DNA from: a virus
Direction: 5' to 3' (one strand)
IMG/VR virus record: IMGVR_UViG_3300042691_035814
Coordinates: 36,148-100,147 of that record
Length of the DNA stretch: 64,000 bases
In this document: positions 16,312 through 26,657 of the stretch, piece after piece
Layout of the letters: each line of letters begins with the position of its first letter
How positions within the stretch are numbered: position 1 is the first letter of the stretch
Position numbers and translations under genes: made by a program
Notes under the pieces: model-generated
Databases searched by the model: none
The model's input: the letters and a program-made list of their open reading frames with translations, nothing else
What the model was told of the DNA's origin: nothing

Positions 16312-16322
16312 CCCCCTTTTTT
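16302..16322 (+). terminator. Rho-independent terminator
   Basis: GGGGG-TTTAA-CCCCC hairpin followed by six T residues, partly overlapping the glutaredoxin stop. It separates the 12.9-16.3 kb block from the tail-fibre genes. Confidence 0.9.
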
Positions 16323-16346
16323 AATTTATTAAACGTCAAATAAAAG

Positions 16347-16354
16347 TATTTATT
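16347..16354 (+). promoter_or_regulatory. TATTTATT motif, 18 nt upstream of the first tail-fibre gene
   Basis: Variant of the recurring motif, between the terminator and the start at 16373, where a new promoter is expected. Confidence 0.45.
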
Positions 16355-16372
16355 TAAAAGATAAACTTTTAT

Positions 16373-17590
16373 ATGTCGTTACAGAAAATAAATTGGTCAC
16401 AAATTGATACTGACCCATACTTTGGTGATGTTGATTTAGGAACTCAGGAAAATTATCTAAAAAATGTATTTGCGGAAAATTTATTCGTATCGGGTATAAC
16501 CGCAGGTACTATAAATGTCAATAGTAGTGACATACTAACCAAAATAAGTGGTGGTACAGGTATATCTGTTACTGGTGGTAACACAGGTATAACGATAAGT
16601 AATTCTAATCCAGACCAAACTGTAACAATATCCGGTGGTACAAATATTCAAATAACAGGTACATACCCAAATTTTGGTGTAAATTTTACAGGAACAACTG
16701 GTTCCGGTGGAGGAACATTTACAGGTGGTACCGTTGCTGGTCAAACGACATTTCAAGCAGGTTTAACCGCAACAACAATTAGTGGTGGTACGTTTTTTGG
16801 TAATGGTGGTTCATTATCATTTACAAATACAGGTGCAACAACAATACAAGTAGGGGGTATTGCTGAAAATACAATATTAACTGGAAAAACATTTCAAGAA
16901 GTTTGGGATTTATTATTGTATCCATATGAAGAACCGGCATTTTCGTCATTTAGTGTTAGTCCTACGTTACCGACATTTGAATTAGGTCAATCTGTAACAG
17001 CAGGAACAAAAACATATAGTTGGGGAATACAAGATAGTCAAAATTTAAGTGCGGGCACAATATCAATTATAGAGTACACTGGAACATCACAATTCAGAAC
17101 AATATCAAATGGTCTAACAGGTACTTCAAAATCAATAACAACCACATCTCCAACATTTTCAAGTACAACACCAACAACTCAACTTATTTATACAATTAGT
17201 GCGTACGATACTCGAAGTAATTTATTTACTCGTTCAATAAATGGTAACTGGAGATATAGATGGTATTATGGAAAATATTCCGGTACCACCATAACACCAT
17301 TAGAAATTACGGGTTTAACTGATACTGCATTAGTGACAAGTGTCGTTAACAATTATATTACTTGGGACCCAACTGTAAATCCAGAATACGGATACTTAAT
17401 AATTCCAACTGGATTAACACAACCAACAAATTTAAGAAATTCTACATCAGGTTGTCAAGGTTCTAATATACCGTACACAACTGGTGGAACAGTGTCGTTT
17501 ACAAACACATACGGTGTTTCGACAGCGTATATGATATATAAAACAGATAATCAATTCGCAGGTCAATATAATGCTTGGTTATGTCAATGA
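16373..17590 (+). CDS. Tail-fibre or baseplate-appendage protein
   Basis: 405 residues, rich in Thr, Gly and Ser. The N-terminal LQKINWSQIDTD looks like an attachment segment. Residues about 45-165 hold beta-helix-like repeats (GGTVAGQTTFQAGLTATTI, related to a unit in the next gene). The C-terminal half, from TFQEVWDLLLYPYEEP, looks like immunoglobulin-like plus receptor-binding domains. Probably a trimeric fibre subunit. Confidence 0.75.
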   Translation: MSLQKINWSQIDTDPYFGDVDLGTQENYLKNVFAENLFVSGITAGTINVNSSDILTKISGGTGISVTGGNTGITISNSNPDQTVTISGGTNIQITGTYPNFGVNFTGTTGSGGGTFTGGTVAGQTTFQAGLTATTISGGTFFGNGGSLSFTNTGATTIQVGGIAENTILTGKTFQEVWDLLLYPYEEPAFSSFSVSPTLPTFELGQSVTAGTKTYSWGIQDSQNLSAGTISIIEYTGTSQFRTISNGLTGTSKSITTTSPTFSSTTPTTQLIYTISAYDTRSNLFTRSINGNWRYRWYYGKYSGTTITPLEITGLTDTALVTSVVNNYITWDPTVNPEYGYLIIPTGLTQPTNLRNSTSGCQGSNIPYTTGGTVSFTNTYGVSTAYMIYKTDNQFAGQYNAWLCQ

Positions 17591-17615
17591 TAAAAAATAA
17601 AAACATTAATTAATT

Positions 17616-20600
17616 ATGGGTGAAATATCAGGAGGAGTACAAGTTTTAGGTTTCATATCACCGACAAACACTTCAGATCAATATGCAGTTATTGACCCAA
17701 TATATGGTATAGATGGATGGAGAAACGTTGGTTCTTTAGCGGACATGTATGCAATCCCTAATGCGAGGAGAAGAATCGGTATGGTGGTTGGTGTTTCAGG
17801 AACACCGGTAACGTATTATACATTAACAGGAAATACATGGACAGGAGCAGCATCCGATTGGACACCATTCACAATAGGTAGCTCAGGAAATAATTTTTTA
17901 TCTTTAACTGGTGGTACAGTATCAGGAGATACGATATTTCAAAGTGGGATAACAGCAACAACAATATATGCAACATACTATCAAAATTTACCTTCTTTTT
18001 TATCCACGACCGGAGGTACATTAACAGGGCAACTAAATGTACCAACAATATCTGCAACAACAATATCTGGTACCACATTTTATGGTGATGGTCAGTATTT
18101 AACAAACTTACCTAAAATAACAGGATTTACATATCAACCACCAGGACAACCCTCACACAGTTTATTTATTTACACAAACTACAATACAGGATTTAGTGTG
18201 GATTTATCGTCATTGGCTGCAGACGTAACTATTACGGGAGGAACATACAATCCAGGTAATGGAGTAATAACATTTACAAGTAACGGTGCACCTCCTTTTA
18301 ATGTTTCTGGATTAACCTCAGGATTTACTGATACATATATAACAACAACAACATTTAACGATACTAATGGTGAAGTAACAACAACTACAAATACGGGTTC
18401 TAACGCATTTACAATAACAGGATTAACACATGGTTCAGGCACAGACAATAGAGTGGTTGTTTGGGATGGTGCTGGTTCCACCAAAAAACAAAAAGCAAGT
18501 TCATTAATAACCGATAATGACACATCAGTTGGTATTGGTACAACAACTCCAAGTGCGTTGTATATTTTAGATGTTAGTGGTGATACAAGAATTGGTATTG
18601 GTACTGGTGACACTACAACATTTGGTAATGGAATAGTTTTTAGTTTTGGTGATGGTGCACCTAAAATTTCCGGTGGTAGTGAGAAAATTCAAATCGGTGT
18701 TCCAAATAAGTCTGGAACTAGAACTTTTATTGGTACTGTTGGTGGTAATATAATAACAAGTGGGTTTACAGAACTTGAAGTAGGTTTTGGTGATTTGTCA
18801 CAAAATGGAGGAACATTTAATAATACAAAATTAACAGGTAGGGTATTAAGTCAATCTGGTGACACCACATTTAATTTTTTAACTGTTGAACCAATTTATC
18901 AAACGGTTGGTAGTCCATATAGTGGTACAGTTAGAGCATTTTATTATAATCCAAATGTAAGTGCTACATTTAATGGTAGACAGATAGCGTTTGAAAATAC
19001 CAGAGGTGATGTTTTATTTAATACAACATCTGGAGGTGTAGGTATTGGAACAACAGGGATAACTAGTGGTAATATATTGGATGTTGTTGGTAATGTTGAT
19101 ATACAAGGTAAATTAAAATTCTTTGACACAATCAACATACCTCTTAAAACTGCAATTAGAATTGGTTCGGGTGTTGATGATGTTGGTAATGACGACAACA
19201 ATCCACAAGACGGTGTTTTTATAGGTAGAGGGGCTGCAACATCTATTTTGACTGGAGCAACCTCATTAATTTCCATTGGTGTCAATTCCTCGTCATCAAC
19301 AACATCTGGTGGTAGGTACTCAGTTCATCTTGGAAGAAATAGTGGAAGAGGAAACACCACAGGAACACAAAATACATTTATTGGTAGTGGAGATCAAACT
19401 AATATTCCTTCTTCAACAAGTGATTCAATACATATCATTGCTGGTGGTGGATACGAAAATAACGATGCGTCACAAGTACTAACAGGACTAACATCACAAT
19501 ACGCATTTATTGGTGGTGGATTTAATAGTTCATCATATGTAAATAATTTTTATTTAGGTGCGGGACCATATGTTAGTGGTACTTCAAGTGCTAATTTGAA
19601 TTTATATGCACCATCGGCAATTGGTTCAAATGTTGTTGGTTCTAATTTTGAAATTAATGCTGGTAGAGGTACTGGTGGTGGTAAAGGAGGTGACATTATT
19701 TTTAGAACATCAACATCAGGTTCAACAGGTACAAGCATACAGACATTATCACAAAGATTAAAAATAGGTGGTCAAGACGGAAAAATAACCGTAGATAATT
19801 TAGTTGGTTCAGGAACAAGAATGGTTGTTGCTGACACAAATGGTGTTTTAAGTACACAAGCGATATCCGGAGGTACAATTGCAGGCTCAGGAACTTCCGG
19901 AAGAGTTGCATTTTGGAATGGAACCTCTTCGTTATCGAGTGATCAAGATATTGTTTGGAATAATACGGATAAAAGACTAGGTATTAATACACCATCACCA
20001 TCATGTAGACTAGAAGTAACAACAGATAGTGGCAGTACCATTAATGCTATAAGAGCAACTCAAACAAATAGTTCATTAGGTATTGATGATTATACCGCGT
20101 CACTAGCAATTTTAAATAAATCATCGACAACCAATTCTTATTCTTTGATGTCATTTCAACATACCACATCAAACATTGGTATTGCTAGAATAGGTAGTAA
20201 ACTTACATCTACAAGTAGTAATGGGTCTGGTGATTTTGTTTTTCAAATTAAAGAAAATGGCGGTTTCAATGATGCAATTTATATAAAGTCAAACGGTAAT
20301 ATTGGTATAGGAAATACTGACCCTAATAATAAATTAGTTGTTAGTGGTTCAGTTAAAACCACAGGTGTAAATATTTTTGAAAATCTCTCAGGTGCAACAA
20401 CAAGAATGGTTGTTGCGGATAGTACTGGACAACTTAGTACACAAACAATACCTACAGGTGGGTATAGTGTAGTTAAGGTAACTGGTTCAACACATACCGT
20501 ATCGGCAACTACAGGTGAATTAATTATATTGGCTGACGCGGCATCAAATGCAATTACAATTAATCTACCTACAGTAGTCGGTAACACAGCGAAATACACA

Positions 20601-20747
20601 ATTAAAAAAACAGATAACACTAGTAACATTGTGACAGTTGACGCTGACACTTCAGAAACAATTGATGATGGTACAACTGCAGAAATTAAAGTACAATATG
20701 CATCAATAACGTTGATAACAGATAATACAGAATGGTATATAATTTAA
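17616..20747 (+). CDS. Large tail-fibre protein
   Basis: 1043 residues, Thr/Gly/Ser-rich. The N-terminal domain (SGGVQVLGFISPTNTSDQYAV ... GWRNVGSLADMYAIP) resembles phage fibre attachment domains. Repeats include GGT(V/L)(S/T)G units, SVGIGTTTPS..LDVSG, and two copies of TRMVVAD..G.LSTQ.I (about residues 734 and 928), each closing a module. The C-terminal 80 residues (NAITINLPT.VGNTAKYTIKK ... TDNTEWYII) form a common fibre-tip fold. There is no S74-type autoproteolytic chaperone ending. Expected role: reversible host binding. Confidence 0.82.
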   Translation: MGEISGGVQVLGFISPTNTSDQYAVIDPIYGIDGWRNVGSLADMYAIPNARRRIGMVVGVSGTPVTYYTLTGNTWTGAASDWTPFTIGSSGNNFLSLTGGTVSGDTIFQSGITATTIYATYYQNLPSFLSTTGGTLTGQLNVPTISATTISGTTFYGDGQYLTNLPKITGFTYQPPGQPSHSLFIYTNYNTGFSVDLSSLAADVTITGGTYNPGNGVITFTSNGAPPFNVSGLTSGFTDTYITTTTFNDTNGEVTTTTNTGSNAFTITGLTHGSGTDNRVVVWDGAGSTKKQKASSLITDNDTSVGIGTTTPSALYILDVSGDTRIGIGTGDTTTFGNGIVFSFGDGAPKISGGSEKIQIGVPNKSGTRTFIGTVGGNIITSGFTELEVGFGDLSQNGGTFNNTKLTGRVLSQSGDTTFNFLTVEPIYQTVGSPYSGTVRAFYYNPNVSATFNGRQIAFENTRGDVLFNTTSGGVGIGTTGITSGNILDVVGNVDIQGKLKFFDTINIPLKTAIRIGSGVDDVGNDDNNPQDGVFIGRGAATSILTGATSLISIGVNSSSSTTSGGRYSVHLGRNSGRGNTTGTQNTFIGSGDQTNIPSSTSDSIHIIAGGGYENNDASQVLTGLTSQYAFIGGGFNSSSYVNNFYLGAGPYVSGTSSANLNLYAPSAIGSNVVGSNFEINAGRGTGGGKGGDIIFRTSTSGSTGTSIQTLSQRLKIGGQDGKITVDNLVGSGTRMVVADTNGVLSTQAISGGTIAGSGTSGRVAFWNGTSSLSSDQDIVWNNTDKRLGINTPSPSCRLEVTTDSGSTINAIRATQTNSSLGIDDYTASLAILNKSSTTNSYSLMSFQHTTSNIGIARIGSKLTSTSSNGSGDFVFQIKENGGFNDAIYIKSNGNIGIGNTDPNNKLVVSGSVKTTGVNIFENLSGATTRMVVADSTGQLSTQTIPTGGYSVVKVTGSTHTVSATTGELIILADAASNAITINLPTVVGNTAKYTIKKTDNTSNIVTVDADTSETIDDGTTAEIKVQYASITLITDNTEWYII

Positions 20748-20751
20748 TAAC

Positions 20752-21213
20752 ATGGCATATAATCCACAAAATCCAAATGGTCAAGCATTAATGACAGGTT
20801 CAACACCTGTAGTAGTTGCTTCAAATCAATCGACAATAAAAACATCAATACAAGAAACATCAACTGGTGGTGCGAACATTCATCATTATGTATCTCTTTC
20901 GGGTGTGAATCAACAAGTAATAACGTCTTCACCGGCCAGAATAACTGGATGGTACATTTATAACGATTCATTGAATGTAAGAAGAATTAGTTTTTATGAC
21001 AACACTTCTGTACAGTCTGTTGGTTCTATATCAGGGGGATTTAAATTTTCTGTTGTAATTCCATCAAGTGCTGGCGCTAACTGTTCTTTTCCCGGAGGAA
21101 TAAGTTTTAATACGGGTATTACTTACAATGTAGGTACAACAGTAAGTAGTACTGGAACAACATCACCAACTGTAGATAATGAATTAAGTATTAACATTTT
21201 TTATAAGGACTAA
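20752..21213 (+). CDS. Small tail-appendage protein
   Basis: 153 residues, beta-rich (ARITGWYIYNDSLNVRRISFYD). The N-terminal NPNGQALMTGSTPVVVASNQS is typical of small phage structural proteins near fibres. It lies 4 nt after the long fibre gene. Likely a fibre cap or head/tail decoration. Confidence 0.65.
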   Translation: MAYNPQNPNGQALMTGSTPVVVASNQSTIKTSIQETSTGGANIHHYVSLSGVNQQVITSSPARITGWYIYNDSLNVRRISFYDNTSVQSVGSISGGFKFSVVIPSSAGANCSFPGGISFNTGITYNVGTTVSSTGTTSPTVDNELSINIFYKD

Positions 21214-21220
21214 TTAATAT

Positions 21221-24200
21221 ATGGCAATAAGATATTGGTATTTATCTGGTGGAACGGCGAATTGGAACACCTCTCGTTGGTATACAAATGCACAACTTAC
21301 AGGTACACCTGTAAGTATTACTACAGCAGATGACGCTATTATAAATCAAAACTCAGGGCCAGGAACATTAAATATTAATGCGTCAACAACAATCAAAAGT
21401 GTAAATTTTTCGGGATACACAGGAGGATTTTCTACAAGTACATCTGGAATTATTTTAACAATAAATGGTGGGGATGGTAGTGCAAATAATTATTCATTAG
21501 TTGGTTCACCATCAATCTCATCATCTGCACAAATAAGATTAAACGCAACTTCCGCATTATCACGTAAAGTGATTAGAAATGGAATGACAATAAATAATGT
21601 GTTTAGTGTTAACCCAACAGTAACTGGCGCAACTTATGATTTTGATGATTATTTTGAAACAAATTCAGGTGTAACGTTTACATTATCAACAGGTAGGGTA
21701 AATTTTAATGGAGATAACGGAACATATAATGCAACACTTGGTAGTTTTGTGTCAACAACATCAAGTGGTAGAACTGTTACATGTACTGGTATAAGTAAAT
21801 TAAATTTAATTGGTGGTGGAAGTACGACAGGTACATCGGTATTTGTTTGGAATACTTCAACCACAACTGGTTTAACTGTAAGTATAAATTCAATTTATAT
21901 TACTGGAGAATCTTTAGGTAGAAAACTTGTTCGATCTGCTAATAATTTTCAATTAAACGATTTTTACATAAATTGTATAGCTGAAAGAGTTGGATTTGAT
22001 ACACCTCCACCAAACATTAATAATTTATATGTAACTATTCCTTCAGGTACTGGGTTTATTTTTAGTGATGGTCTTATTGTTAGAGGAAATATAGATTTTA
22101 CAACATCCACAGGTAGATGGTTATACACCGCAGCAAATCTTTACTTATATGGTAATTTAACATTGTTTAGTGGTTTAACATTTGACCCAACAAATTCAAC
22201 ATTTGGTGAATTAAATTTTATTGGAAATAACGACCAATATTTTTATGTAAATGGAAATACAACAACCTTCTCATCAGCTTCTGCAATAACCGCGTCTAAA
22301 AATAATACTAAATTAATTATTAGTGGTGACACAAATATAGGTGTACTTAATTTGAGTGGAGTAACTTTTAAAACAGATAATGTATTTTCGGGTAGAACAA
22401 TAAATGTATATAACGGTGGATATATAGATTTTACAAGTAATCCAAATCCATTAATAAGCACACAAATAATGTCTATCTATAACAGATCAGACTATTTTAG
22501 TTGCCCTAATTTAAATTTTGTTAATTTAGATATTCTAAGTGGAGGTAAATTTTTAAATTTAAGTGACGTTTATCAAAATACTGGTGGGTTTTTAGAAATT
22601 TTTACAAGTGGTATAACATACTTAAATTCTGTAAATGGTACTGTTGATTTAAGGAATTTGAACATTACCGGAGGTGAATTATATCTAACTCAGTCAGGCA
22701 CATCGACAGTTACAAATACAATTTTAAAAAGAGAAACACCATTATCAGTTGACCCCATTTTAACTATATCAAACCCATTAGCAAACTATAATTGTAATGC
22801 AATAACGATATCTGCAGGAACATTTACACACAACTGTACTGTAACCCCCACCTCTAATACGTTAATCTATAACAATGGTGTTTTATTAAATAATGGTGGA
22901 TTATTTAGGTCTGATGGTAAAGTATCTTTGTTTGATAATTCTTCAATAAGTGGTATTAATTCTAATGATTACCAATTTATAATTGATAACTTTGAATTTA
23001 ATGGACAATCTTCAGGATATTTTAGTGGTAAGATTTCAATTTCAGGTAATTCCCCAACATATATTGATATAACCGGGACTACAGTACAAGTAGATGGATT
23101 TATAAATGGTTCACCTAGAACTTTATCTTTAAGATCAGGAACACTAATTAGTAATGGTGGAGCAACAATAGGTAAATTTTTAACTAATAATTCAACACCA
23201 AATAGAACATTAACAATTGCTAGTGGCACAACATGGGAAATAACTCAATCAAATGGTTCGGACACTGCAGTTTGGTCAATTGATAACCCCAGCACATTTA
23301 CATTGAACGCCACTGGAAGTACAATAAAATTAACAAATTCAAGTAGTGCGGCAATTGCCACATTTAACGGCGGAAATAAAACGTATGATACTTTTTGGAT
23401 TAACAGAACTGGTAGTACTTCATCGAATCATATCCTTGGTAACAATACATTTAGAGAACTTAAAGACGGAAACGAATATAGTTTATCTGGTCAGAAATTA
23501 ACAAATTTCACAATACCGGCACATTCATTATTGTTTCAAGATGGGTCTACTCAAACAGTTGACATTTTTAATGTAAATGGTATTCCAACCGCAAGAATAA
23601 TTTTAAACAATATTGGTAATTCTGGCAGTACACCACAATACACAATACAAAAAAGTACGTCAACACAATCAGAAATAACAAAATGTTTTTATTTAGACAT
23701 AAGAAGGTCACAAGTAATACCGGTTGAAAATATTTGGTATGCTAGAGGTAGTATTGAAGGTGTTTCTAGCAGTAATTCAGGTTGGACCATAACAGATGAA
23801 AGATATTGGGTTTCAGGTGGTACAAAATCATGGAATTCAACATCAAACTGGTCTGTTTCTTCGGGAGGACCATCTGGTTCTACAGTACCAAGTAGTACGA
23901 TTTCAGCAATATTTGATACTAATTCCGGTAATGAAGTTGTTATAATAACAGGTACAGCAACTTGTTTTGACTTTGATATTAGTACATTTAATGGAACAAT
24001 TAGTGCATATACAACACAAAATTTAACTGTTTATGGTGATATAAATTTAGGTAATAGTATAACAGGTTTTACAAATAGATTACAAGCACAACCGAGAAAC
24101 AATGATATAAATATTTTTAGTAATGGTGTTCAAAATAATTTTCTTTTAGACATATATGATAATATAACACCGCCAGTTAGACACACTGTTAGACTAGGTG

Positions 24201-24907
24201 ATGATTATAATTCCACAAATTATATAGTTCATCGTCATCATAATTTTGACACTAATTCAAAAAATATAACTGCCCCATCATTTATAACTAATTTATTTCC
24301 CTCTGAACTTTATTTGAATAATAGTATTATAACGTTAACTGGTCCTGGAAATCCACAAGCGTCATTATCCGTTTGGGATTTATCTAATGAAGCGCTTATA
24401 TTTGATTGTGGTACAAGTGAAATAGTAATTACTGATTCAACAAATAATGAAATTGGTTTTAACGGTGGGGCCTTTACATACAATAAAGTTAGGTTTGAAA
24501 GAGGTTCAAGTTCCGGTTATACAGTTATGTATTATGGTTCATCAACTAGATTGACAGGAAATAGTTTTGATGAGTTTATTTTTAATTGTACCGAACCACA
24601 TACATTATATTTTACAAGTGACAACGGTGTAGGTGTTACAGGTGTAACTGTATTTAATCAATTTAGAACAAACGGGTTTTCAAATAGTAAAAGATTAACA
24701 TTAGATAGGAATGGTTCAGGACAATATATTTTTAAATCTACAAATCCCGGGAGAATAAAACTGAATAATGTAAATGTTACTCGTTCATATGCGGAAGAAA
24801 CAGGTAAATTTTTCGCAAATATTAAGAATAGTACAATAAGCGCAGACACAACAAATTGGTCTTACTACGTTGATGGTAAAAATCTAGGTTTATTGGGAGT
24901 TGGTTGA
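21221..24907 (+). CDS. Giant beta-helix adhesin / receptor-binding fibre
   Basis: 1228 residues. A module beginning RYW..SGGT..WN....W occurs twice: at the N-terminus (about 4-60) and near residue 860 (RYWVSGGTKSWNSTSNW). Each is followed by DDAI or AIFD and a first beta strand, as in right-handed beta-helix adhesins. The intervening region has Asn/Thr-rich strands of similar length. No catalytic residues are obvious. Probably a host-surface polysaccharide-binding protein. Its 3' end overlaps a leftward gene by 18 nt. Confidence 0.75.
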   Translation: MAIRYWYLSGGTANWNTSRWYTNAQLTGTPVSITTADDAIINQNSGPGTLNINASTTIKSVNFSGYTGGFSTSTSGIILTINGGDGSANNYSLVGSPSISSSAQIRLNATSALSRKVIRNGMTINNVFSVNPTVTGATYDFDDYFETNSGVTFTLSTGRVNFNGDNGTYNATLGSFVSTTSSGRTVTCTGISKLNLIGGGSTTGTSVFVWNTSTTTGLTVSINSIYITGESLGRKLVRSANNFQLNDFYINCIAERVGFDTPPPNINNLYVTIPSGTGFIFSDGLIVRGNIDFTTSTGRWLYTAANLYLYGNLTLFSGLTFDPTNSTFGELNFIGNNDQYFYVNGNTTTFSSASAITASKNNTKLIISGDTNIGVLNLSGVTFKTDNVFSGRTINVYNGGYIDFTSNPNPLISTQIMSIYNRSDYFSCPNLNFVNLDILSGGKFLNLSDVYQNTGGFLEIFTSGITYLNSVNGTVDLRNLNITGGELYLTQSGTSTVTNTILKRETPLSVDPILTISNPLANYNCNAITISAGTFTHNCTVTPTSNTLIYNNGVLLNNGGLFRSDGKVSLFDNSSISGINSNDYQFIIDNFEFNGQSSGYFSGKISISGNSPTYIDITGTTVQVDGFINGSPRTLSLRSGTLISNGGATIGKFLTNNSTPNRTLTIASGTTWEITQSNGSDTAVWSIDNPSTFTLNATGSTIKLTNSSSAAIATFNGGNKTYDTFWINRTGSTSSNHILGNNTFRELKDGNEYSLSGQKLTNFTIPAHSLLFQDGSTQTVDIFNVNGIPTARIILNNIGNSGSTPQYTIQKSTSTQSEITKCFYLDIRRSQVIPVENIWYARGSIEGVSSSNSGWTITDERYWVSGGTKSWNSTSNWSVSSGGPSGSTVPSSTISAIFDTNSGNEVVIITGTATCFDFDISTFNGTISAYTTQNLTVYGDINLGNSITGFTNRLQAQPRNNDINIFSNGVQNNFLLDIYDNITPPVRHTVRLGDDYNSTNYIVHRHHNFDTNSKNITAPSFITNLFPSELYLNNSIITLTGPGNPQASLSVWDLSNEALIFDCGTSEIVITDSTNNEIGFNGGAFTYNKVRFERGSSSGYTVMYYGSSTRLTGNSFDEFIFNCTEPHTLYFTSDNGVGVTGVTVFNQFRTNGFSNSKRLTLDRNGSGQYIFKSTNPGRIKLNNVNVTRSYAEETGKFFANIKNSTISADTTNWSYYVDGKNLGLLGVG

Positions 24908-25075
24908 TTTTTTCTTTTTTAAAGTCACTAAATCATAACATAAGTTTAAAATACCAAGTATTATAATTGTAGTTGAAAAATATTTTTCTATTGACCCACT
25001 AGTACCCAAACCAAAATTTTTTATTAATACACCTAAAATTATTAAGAGTATATTAGTTATTAGTCTCATTTTCAT
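24890..25075 (-). CDS. Small two-helix membrane protein (leftward)
   Basis: 61 residues with hydrophobic segments about 5-22 and 33-50 and a basic Lys tail. It overlaps the upstream leftward gene by 23 nt and the end of the adhesin gene by 18 nt. Function unknown. Confidence 0.5.
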   Translation of the reverse strand: MKMRLITNILLIILGVLIKNFGLGTSGSIEKYFSTTIIILGILNLCYDLVTLKKKKSTNSQ

Positions 25076-25265
25076 CTTCTTTTAATTTTGATATACATTT
25101 ATATAAACAATAAGATTCTTCTAAAGAATACAAACCATTTTGTTGATTGTTAATTATTGAAAGTTCTAATATTTTTATTGCGGATTTTTTATCTATATTT
25201 TTCATAAAATCATCAAATTGTTTTTGTGATTCAAATTGAAATAAACCATTGAAAAGATTTTCCAT
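25053..25265 (-). CDS. Small hypothetical protein (leftward)
   Basis: 70 residues, helical, charged, without membrane segments. First gene of a two-gene leftward unit divergent from the DUF192 gene; the 59-nt divergent spacer must hold both promoters. Confidence 0.5.
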   Translation of the reverse strand: MENLFNGLFQFESQKQFDDFMKNIDKKSAIKILELSIINNQQNGLYSLEESYCLYKCISKLKEDENETNN

Positions 25266-25324
25266 TATACCTTATTTTTATAAAGAATAAGTAAAATATT
25301 CAATAAAGTCAAATAATTATTAGT

Positions 25325-25684
25325 ATGTCAATACTAATTAACAACAAAGTATATAATGCAGAATATCTCCATAAACCTGAGGAGATGGAAAAAGGGATGA
25401 TGGGTAGAGAAGAATTAGACGGTTGTATGGTTTTTAATAAAGGTAAGGGGTATCATTCATTTTGGATGAAAAACTGTCTAATTCCCCTTGATATTGTGTT
25501 TGTACTTAACGATAGGATAAGTAGAATACATTCAAATTGTGAACCTTGTGATGAAGACTGTAATAAAAGATATAGTGGTATTGGTGACCACATTATTGAA
25601 TTTCCTGCGGGTGTCGCAAAAGAATGGAAGGTTGGTGATCGGGTAAAAATGTATCTTGGGACACCACAAAATCCTGTTCGGTAA
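25325..25684 (+). CDS. DUF192 family protein
   Basis: 119 residues. DUF192 hallmarks: EEMEKGMMGREELDGCMVF, then HSFWMKNCLIPLDIVFVL, and a C-terminal EFPAGVAKEWKVGDRVKM. The family is widespread in bacteria and phages and its biochemical role is unknown. The 3' 92 nt overlap the opposing methyltransferase gene. Confidence 0.85.
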   Translation: MSILINNKVYNAEYLHKPEEMEKGMMGREELDGCMVFNKGKGYHSFWMKNCLIPLDIVFVLNDRISRIHSNCEPCDEDCNKRYSGIGDHIIEFPAGVAKEWKVGDRVKMYLGTPQNPVR

Positions 25685-26336
25685 TTATTTTATCAAATTT
25701 ATAATTCACTTTTGGTTTTGTTTTTTGAAAAACCCAAAAATAAGAATGGTATTTTCTTGCGTGTATTTGTCTTGTCCATCTACCACCAAAACTATTAATT
25801 CTCATTTTAGCTAATAACACAAACATATCTTTTGGGTAAAATCCTAATTCAGCAGCCATTTGCATTACCATAACGTGAGTGAAATGATTTCTACCTCCGG
25901 ATACGGTATCTTGACATTTGAATATCACAAAACCATCATCTTTACAAACACGATATAATTCTTTTAATGATTTATAATAATTCTCTTTTAAATCATTGTA
26001 AGTGGTATAACAGACAAATCTTTTAGCGATAATAGAACTACCTTCCTTATTGTCTTTATATGTTTTTCCTGCAATTAAAAACGGAGGGTCGTACATAATA
26101 CTTGACATAGAACCACCATCAAATGGTAGATTTTCCGAATTAGCACAGATAACAGAATCATTTATAGGTGTGATATCTGATTTAAATTTTGGTGAAGGTA
26201 AATTCTTCCAAAAATTACCTTTAGAGTACGTACAATCCAAATCAAATTGTTCAATATTATACAAATTCATTATATTCCTAATAACCTCATAATTAGTATT
26301 GTAAACACTTTTTACGGGTTTAAATGATTTATCCAT
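25593..26336 (-). CDS. DNA methyltransferase, N6-adenine/N4-cytosine type
   Basis: 247 residues. The catalytic motif DPPF (Asp83-Phe86) follows a strand (SSIMY), preceded by the acidic NSENLPFDGGS. A later SAM-domain region has ELYRVCKDDGFVIFKCQD, and RINSFGGRWTRQIHARKYHSYFWVF follows. No restriction partner is nearby. The C-terminal 30 residues are encoded antisense to the DUF192 gene. Confidence 0.75.
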   Translation of the reverse strand: MDKSFKPVKSVYNTNYEVIRNIMNLYNIEQFDLDCTYSKGNFWKNLPSPKFKSDITPINDSVICANSENLPFDGGSMSSIMYDPPFLIAGKTYKDNKEGSSIIAKRFVCYTTYNDLKENYYKSLKELYRVCKDDGFVIFKCQDTVSGGRNHFTHVMVMQMAAELGFYPKDMFVLLAKMRINSFGGRWTRQIHARKYHSYFWVFQKTKPKVNYKFDKIITEQDFVVSQDTFLPDHQPSILLRHPQEIQ

Positions 26337-26399
26337 TTACTTTTTTATTTTAATTTTTTATGTTTATAAAAATATACTTAATAAAAATCAATAAACCAA

Positions 26400-26407
26400 A
26401 TATTTAT
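26400..26407 (+). promoter_or_regulatory. ATATTTAT motif, 15 nt upstream of a start
   Basis: Recurring motif in the divergent spacer between the leftward methyltransferase and the small gene at 26423. Confidence 0.45.
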
Positions 26408-26422
26408 TAAAAAACAATTACT

Positions 26423-26599
26423 ATGGGTTGTGGATGTAAAAAAAAGAACCAAAATCAGCCAGTACAAGTTACACCAACTAGTGTAAATGTAACAATGACA
26501 GAAAGTCAAACTAATCAAACTTCAAATGTTACTTTAACTGAAGAACAACAAAAACAAGTTGATGCGATTGTTGATAAGTTAAATCAAATTAAATCTTAA
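26423..26599 (+). CDS. Small Cys-rich-start protein (MGCGCKKK)
   Basis: 58 residues. It opens with a Gly/Cys metal-binding-like GCGCKKK, has a Thr/Val/Asn linker and ends in a charged helix (EEQQKQVDAIVDKLNQI). It has its own upstream motif and its own terminator, so it is probably well expressed, possibly as a small virion protein. No family name known to me. Confidence 0.6.
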   Translation: MGCGCKKKNQNQPVQVTPTSVNVTMTESQTNQTSNVTLTEEQQKQVDAIVDKLNQIKS

Positions 26600-26605
26600 A
26601 ACTAT

Positions 26606-26630
26606 ACGACACAATTGTGTCGTTCTTTTT
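26606..26630 (+). terminator. Rho-independent terminator
   Basis: Perfect ACGACAC-AATT-GTGTCGT hairpin followed by a T-rich tail, 7 nt after the stop of the 58-residue gene. Confidence 0.88.
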
Positions 26631-26657
26631 ATTTTAACAATATATAAATATATAAAT

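Noticed and set aside
18179-20650. Several long hydrophobic reading frames opposite the tail-fibre gene
   Set aside because: Composition follows from the Thr/Gly/Asn bias of the fibre gene; they lack starts with leaders and family features.
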